Below are positions 61,362 to 64,000 of a stretch of DNA of 64,000 nucleotides, one piece after another. The notes under the pieces were generated by a model. That model did not search any database. It had not been told where the DNA came from and saw only the letters and a program-made list of their open reading frames with translations. Location of the stretch: assembly GCA_020634885.1 (NCBI GenBank), contig JACKAW010000001.1:124001-188000 (forward strand), given 5' to 3'. The translations under genes and the position numbers were made by a program. Numbering within the stretch: position 1 is the first letter of the stretch; each line of letters opens with the position of its first letter. This DNA is from Anaerolineales bacterium (GTDB lineage Bacteria; Chloroflexota; Anaerolineae; Anaerolineales; Villigracilaceae).

Positions 61362-63545
61362 ATGACAAAACTTGTCTCAAGAAGAGATTTTCTAAAGCTA
61401 TCAGCGGCTGGGGTTGGTGCATTGGCGCTTGGGCAGGCGCTCTCGCCATCCGTGGCTAAGGCAGCAAAAGAAGCCGGCTATCTCAACTCAGAGGGCGATG
61501 GATTTATCCCTAGTATGTGTGAAATGTGTGTGTGGCGCTGCGGCTTGATCGCCAAGATTCAAGGCGGGCGTGTCGTCAAACTGGACGGCAATCCTGAGCA
61601 CCCGCACTCACGCGGCAATTTATGTCCGCGCGGGCAATCGGGGCTGATGAATACTTACGACCCCGACCGTGTGTTGACTCCGCTCATTCGCGTGGGCAAA
61701 CGTGGTGAAGGCAAATTCCGTCAGGCATCGTGGGAAGAGGCTCTGGATCTGGTCGCCAGCAAAATGACTGAGATCAAGAATAAATACGGCGCCGAAGCGA
61801 TGGTCTTCTCATCCACGCATAATTTGAGCCAGCCGTTGTTCGAGAACTTGCTGTACGGATTTGGTTCGCCAAACTACGGCACGCAGCGTTCGTTATGCTT
61901 CAACGCCATGATCGTTGCCAACACAATGACCTACGGCATGGAAGAACCCGGGCGTATCTACGACGACAAACTCAAATACATTTTGTTGACCGGACGCAAC
62001 CTGCTCGAAGCGATTTCCACATCCGAGACGCATGACCTGATCGCAGCCATTGACCGCGGCGCGAAGGTGGTCTACCTCGACCCGCGCTTTACCAAGACCG
62101 CCGCAAAAGCGACCGAGTGGCTGCCCATCAAACCCGGAAATGATCTCGCCTTTCACCTTGCTTTGCTGAACATCATCATTGGCGAAAAATTGTACAACCG
62201 CTCCTTCGTTGAAAAGAACACGGTCGGTTTTGATGAACTCAAAAAAGAAGTTGCACGTTACACCCCCGAATGGGCTTCCCCGTTGACGGGTATCCCTGCA
62301 GAGACCATCACGCGCATTGCGCATGAAATTGCTGAAGCCGCGCCGCATGTGTTGATCCATAACGGCTGGCGCACATCGAACTTCGTTAATTCGTTCCACA
62401 CCCAACGCGCCATTAGCATTATGAATGCCTTGCTTGGTAATTGGAACACCGTGTTGGTTGCAGCGGCTGGAGAAGAAAGCGGCACATTGGGCGCTCCTCC
62501 GCAGCCTGCTTATCCGCGTATTTCTGCTTTGCGTCTCGATGGCGTGCCATGGAAGTACCCCGTTGTGCCTTTCAAGATCGGCGTATTTCAGGAACTGCGC
62601 GACAACATCGTCAGTGCAGACCCGTATCAGGCGCATGGTTGGTTCATCTCGCGTCAGAATCCGATTCAATCCCTGCCTGATCGCGGCAAGACCATCGAAG
62701 CCTTTGGCAAATTGGATTTCATCGTCACCGTGGATATTGTCCTCAACGATACCGCATGGTTCTCGGATGTCGTCCTGCCCGAAGCCTCGTACCTCGAACG
62801 CTATGACCCGCTCCTGCCTGTTGGCGACAAAATTTTCCTGCGTCAGCCTGTTGTTGAACCACAGGGCGAAGCCAAATCTGCATTGTGGATTTACAAGCAA
62901 TTGGGCGAACGCCTCGGGCTTGGCGATTACTTCCAATATGAAGATGAAGAAGATTACATCCGCCAGCAGCTTAAACCGCTCGGCGTTACGTTGGAAGAGG
63001 TCAAGGCGAAGGGATATGCCGAAGCGCCAGAATCAAGCCACAGCGAAGAAGGAAGCGAACTGACTTGGAATACTCCAAGTGGAAAAATCGAAATCTACTC
63101 CGATACGCTTGCCAAAGTCGGCTTCCCCGGCGTCCCCACTTGGGTGGAACCGCCGCAACCTGCTGAAGGTCAATTCTTCCTGCTGACCGGCAAGATCGCA
63201 ACCTCCACTCAGTTTGGGACTCAGAACAACCAACTGCTTCATAAATATTCAGAAGAACCGCGCATGTGGATGAACGCTCAAACCGCCGCCGACCTCGGAC
63301 TTGAAACCGATGACTGGGTGGAAGTGACCAGCGAAGTTGGGAAAATTCACACGCAACTACTGGCGACTCAAGCCATCCGCCCTGATTGTGTTTACATGAC
63401 CCCAGGCTACGGACATCTCTCGAAGGGGTTGAGTACAGCTTACGGCGTTGGCGCAAGCGACTCGGTTGTGCATGTGACTTACACCGACCCCATCAGCGGC
63501 GGGCAGGCATTGAGCCAGACCTTCGTGACAGTGAAAAAGGCTTAG
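61362..63545 (+). CDS. Tat-exported molybdopterin oxidoreductase (thiosulfate/polysulfide reductase-type catalytic subunit)
   Basis: 727 residues from ATG 61362 (GGAGTAACCCA upstream); a longer frame overlapping the transporter gene is rejected. Twin-arginine signal SRRDFLKLSAAG, then the iron-sulfur motif CEMCVWRCG with its fourth Cys in NLCPRGQ. A candidate Mo-ligand Cys lies in TQRSLCFNAM. Later segments GWRTSNFVNSFHTQRA, LNDTAWFSDVVLPEASYLE and MTPGYGHLSKG fit the PsrA/PhsA group of the DMSO-reductase family. The substrate is inferred from the sulfur-transport neighbours; arsenate or tetrathionate reductase are alternatives. Confidence 0.9.
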   Translation: MTKLVSRRDFLKLSAAGVGALALGQALSPSVAKAAKEAGYLNSEGDGFIPSMCEMCVWRCGLIAKIQGGRVVKLDGNPEHPHSRGNLCPRGQSGLMNTYDPDRVLTPLIRVGKRGEGKFRQASWEEALDLVASKMTEIKNKYGAEAMVFSSTHNLSQPLFENLLYGFGSPNYGTQRSLCFNAMIVANTMTYGMEEPGRIYDDKLKYILLTGRNLLEAISTSETHDLIAAIDRGAKVVYLDPRFTKTAAKATEWLPIKPGNDLAFHLALLNIIIGEKLYNRSFVEKNTVGFDELKKEVARYTPEWASPLTGIPAETITRIAHEIAEAAPHVLIHNGWRTSNFVNSFHTQRAISIMNALLGNWNTVLVAAAGEESGTLGAPPQPAYPRISALRLDGVPWKYPVVPFKIGVFQELRDNIVSADPYQAHGWFISRQNPIQSLPDRGKTIEAFGKLDFIVTVDIVLNDTAWFSDVVLPEASYLERYDPLLPVGDKIFLRQPVVEPQGEAKSALWIYKQLGERLGLGDYFQYEDEEDYIRQQLKPLGVTLEEVKAKGYAEAPESSHSEEGSELTWNTPSGKIEIYSDTLAKVGFPGVPTWVEPPQPAEGQFFLLTGKIATSTQFGTQNNQLLHKYSEEPRMWMNAQTAADLGLETDDWVEVTSEVGKIHTQLLATQAIRPDCVYMTPGYGHLSKGLSTAYGVGASDSVVHVTYTDPISGGQALSQTFVTVKKA

Positions 63546-63554
63546 AGGTGAATC

Positions 63555-64000
63555 ATGACTGAAATTAAACATCACGCGTATCTCTTCGACGCCACCCGTT
63601 GTATCGACTGCCGCGCCTGCATGGTGGCGTGCAGCGTTGAAAACAATATCGAAATGGATAAGACCCGCATTTGGGTGGCTGGGCTTGGCGTCACAGGCAC
63701 ATTCCCTGACCTGAAACGTAGCACGATGGTCTATCACTGTATGCACTGCGAACATCCCGATTGCATGTCGGCGTGTCCTGTGGGCGCGTACACCAAAGCG
63801 GAAGATGGTCCCGTCTCGTACAATCCCGATCTGTGCATCGGCTGCCGTTATTGCATGAACGCCTGTCCATTTGGCGTGCCGCATTTTGACTATGACAAGG
63901 GCATCATTGATGGCGCGTTCATTGATAAATGCACCTTCTGCCCACAGCGCATCTACAATGGACAGGAACCTGCCTGTGTGCAAACTTGTCCCACAGATGC
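63555..64000 (+). CDS. Four-cluster ferredoxin subunit of the molybdoenzyme (3' end outside window)
   Basis: At least 148 residues, cut by the window edge. Cys-rich groups CIDCRACMVAC, CMHCEHPDCMSACP, CIGCRYCMNACP and CTFCPQRIYNGQEPACVQTC match the PsrB/PhsB/NrfC pattern of four iron-sulfur clusters. AGAGGTGAATC precedes ATG 63555, 9 bp after the catalytic gene. It links the catalytic subunit to a membrane quinol subunit, probably encoded next to the right. Confidence 0.93.
   Translation, partial: MTEIKHHAYLFDATRCIDCRACMVACSVENNIEMDKTRIWVAGLGVTGTFPDLKRSTMVYHCMHCEHPDCMSACPVGAYTKAEDGPVSYNPDLCIGCRYCMNACPFGVPHFDYDKGIIDGAFIDKCTFCPQRIYNGQEPACVQTCPTD

Overview
The window looks like chromosome from a free-living member of the Chloroflexota (Anaerolineae-like). 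This is an inference from gene content: a very large GAF-sensor repertoire, a type II isopentenyl-diphosphate isomerase, an Agl23-like membrane protein fused to NHL repeats, a Ser/Thr kinase, SET and radical-SAM/HhH proteins, and no outer-membrane biogenesis genes. No taxonomic marker was searched. There is no stretch of more than 300 bases without a gene. I see no CRISPR array, insertion sequence, phage or plasmid module.

1-28.65 kb, all on the minus strand, is one tightly packed 15-gene run. In transcription order it encodes two single-domain response regulators, a 1273-residue five-GAF protein, ten paralogous membrane GAF sensors, a ParA/MinD-type ATPase and, running off the left edge, a GAF-PAS-GAF hybrid histidine kinase with at least two receiver domains. 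The eleven GAF proteins have no kinase, cyclase or DNA-binding output, and all end in the same short 'half-GAF' tail. The hybrid kinase starts with a basic peptide resembling the ParA-activating box of ParB and overlaps the ParA gene by 35 bp. I read the locus as a multi-input sensory array feeding one shared kinase, possibly positioned by ParA. This is the best candidate for an undescribed system.

28.7-38.5 kb holds a tRNA-Gly(CCC) with its own promoter and terminator, a polyprenyl diphosphate synthase/HAD pair, a conserved hypothetical protein, a SET-domain protein, a Cys-rich FGE-domain lipoprotein, a radical SAM/HhH protein, two small proteins and a Xer-type tyrosine recombinase. A perfect 11-6-11 bp dif-like site lies just upstream of the recombinase gene. 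A ferredoxin and a class IV aminotransferase follow. Several genes here (radical SAM, recombinase, aminotransferase, the 811-residue protein; also the small membrane protein at 50473) have a -10 box 6-8 nt before the start codon, implying leaderless mRNAs.

38.5-56.9 kb is mainly plus strand: an 811-residue unknown protein coupled to a membrane Ser/Thr kinase, the Agl23-NHL fusion, sucCD, acpP (minus strand), fni, two small membrane proteins, a class I CoA-transferase whose two subunit genes flank an alpha/beta hydrolase, a membrane/TPR pair, a HAD phosphatase and a STAS protein.

56.9-64 kb is a sulfur/anaerobic respiration locus: two divergent XRE-cupin regulators, two multiheme cytochromes c with membrane anchors, an ArsR-type regulator, two YeeE/YedE sulfur-transport half-proteins, a Tat-exported molybdopterin oxidoreductase of the thiosulfate/polysulfide reductase type and, running off the right edge, its four-cluster ferredoxin subunit.
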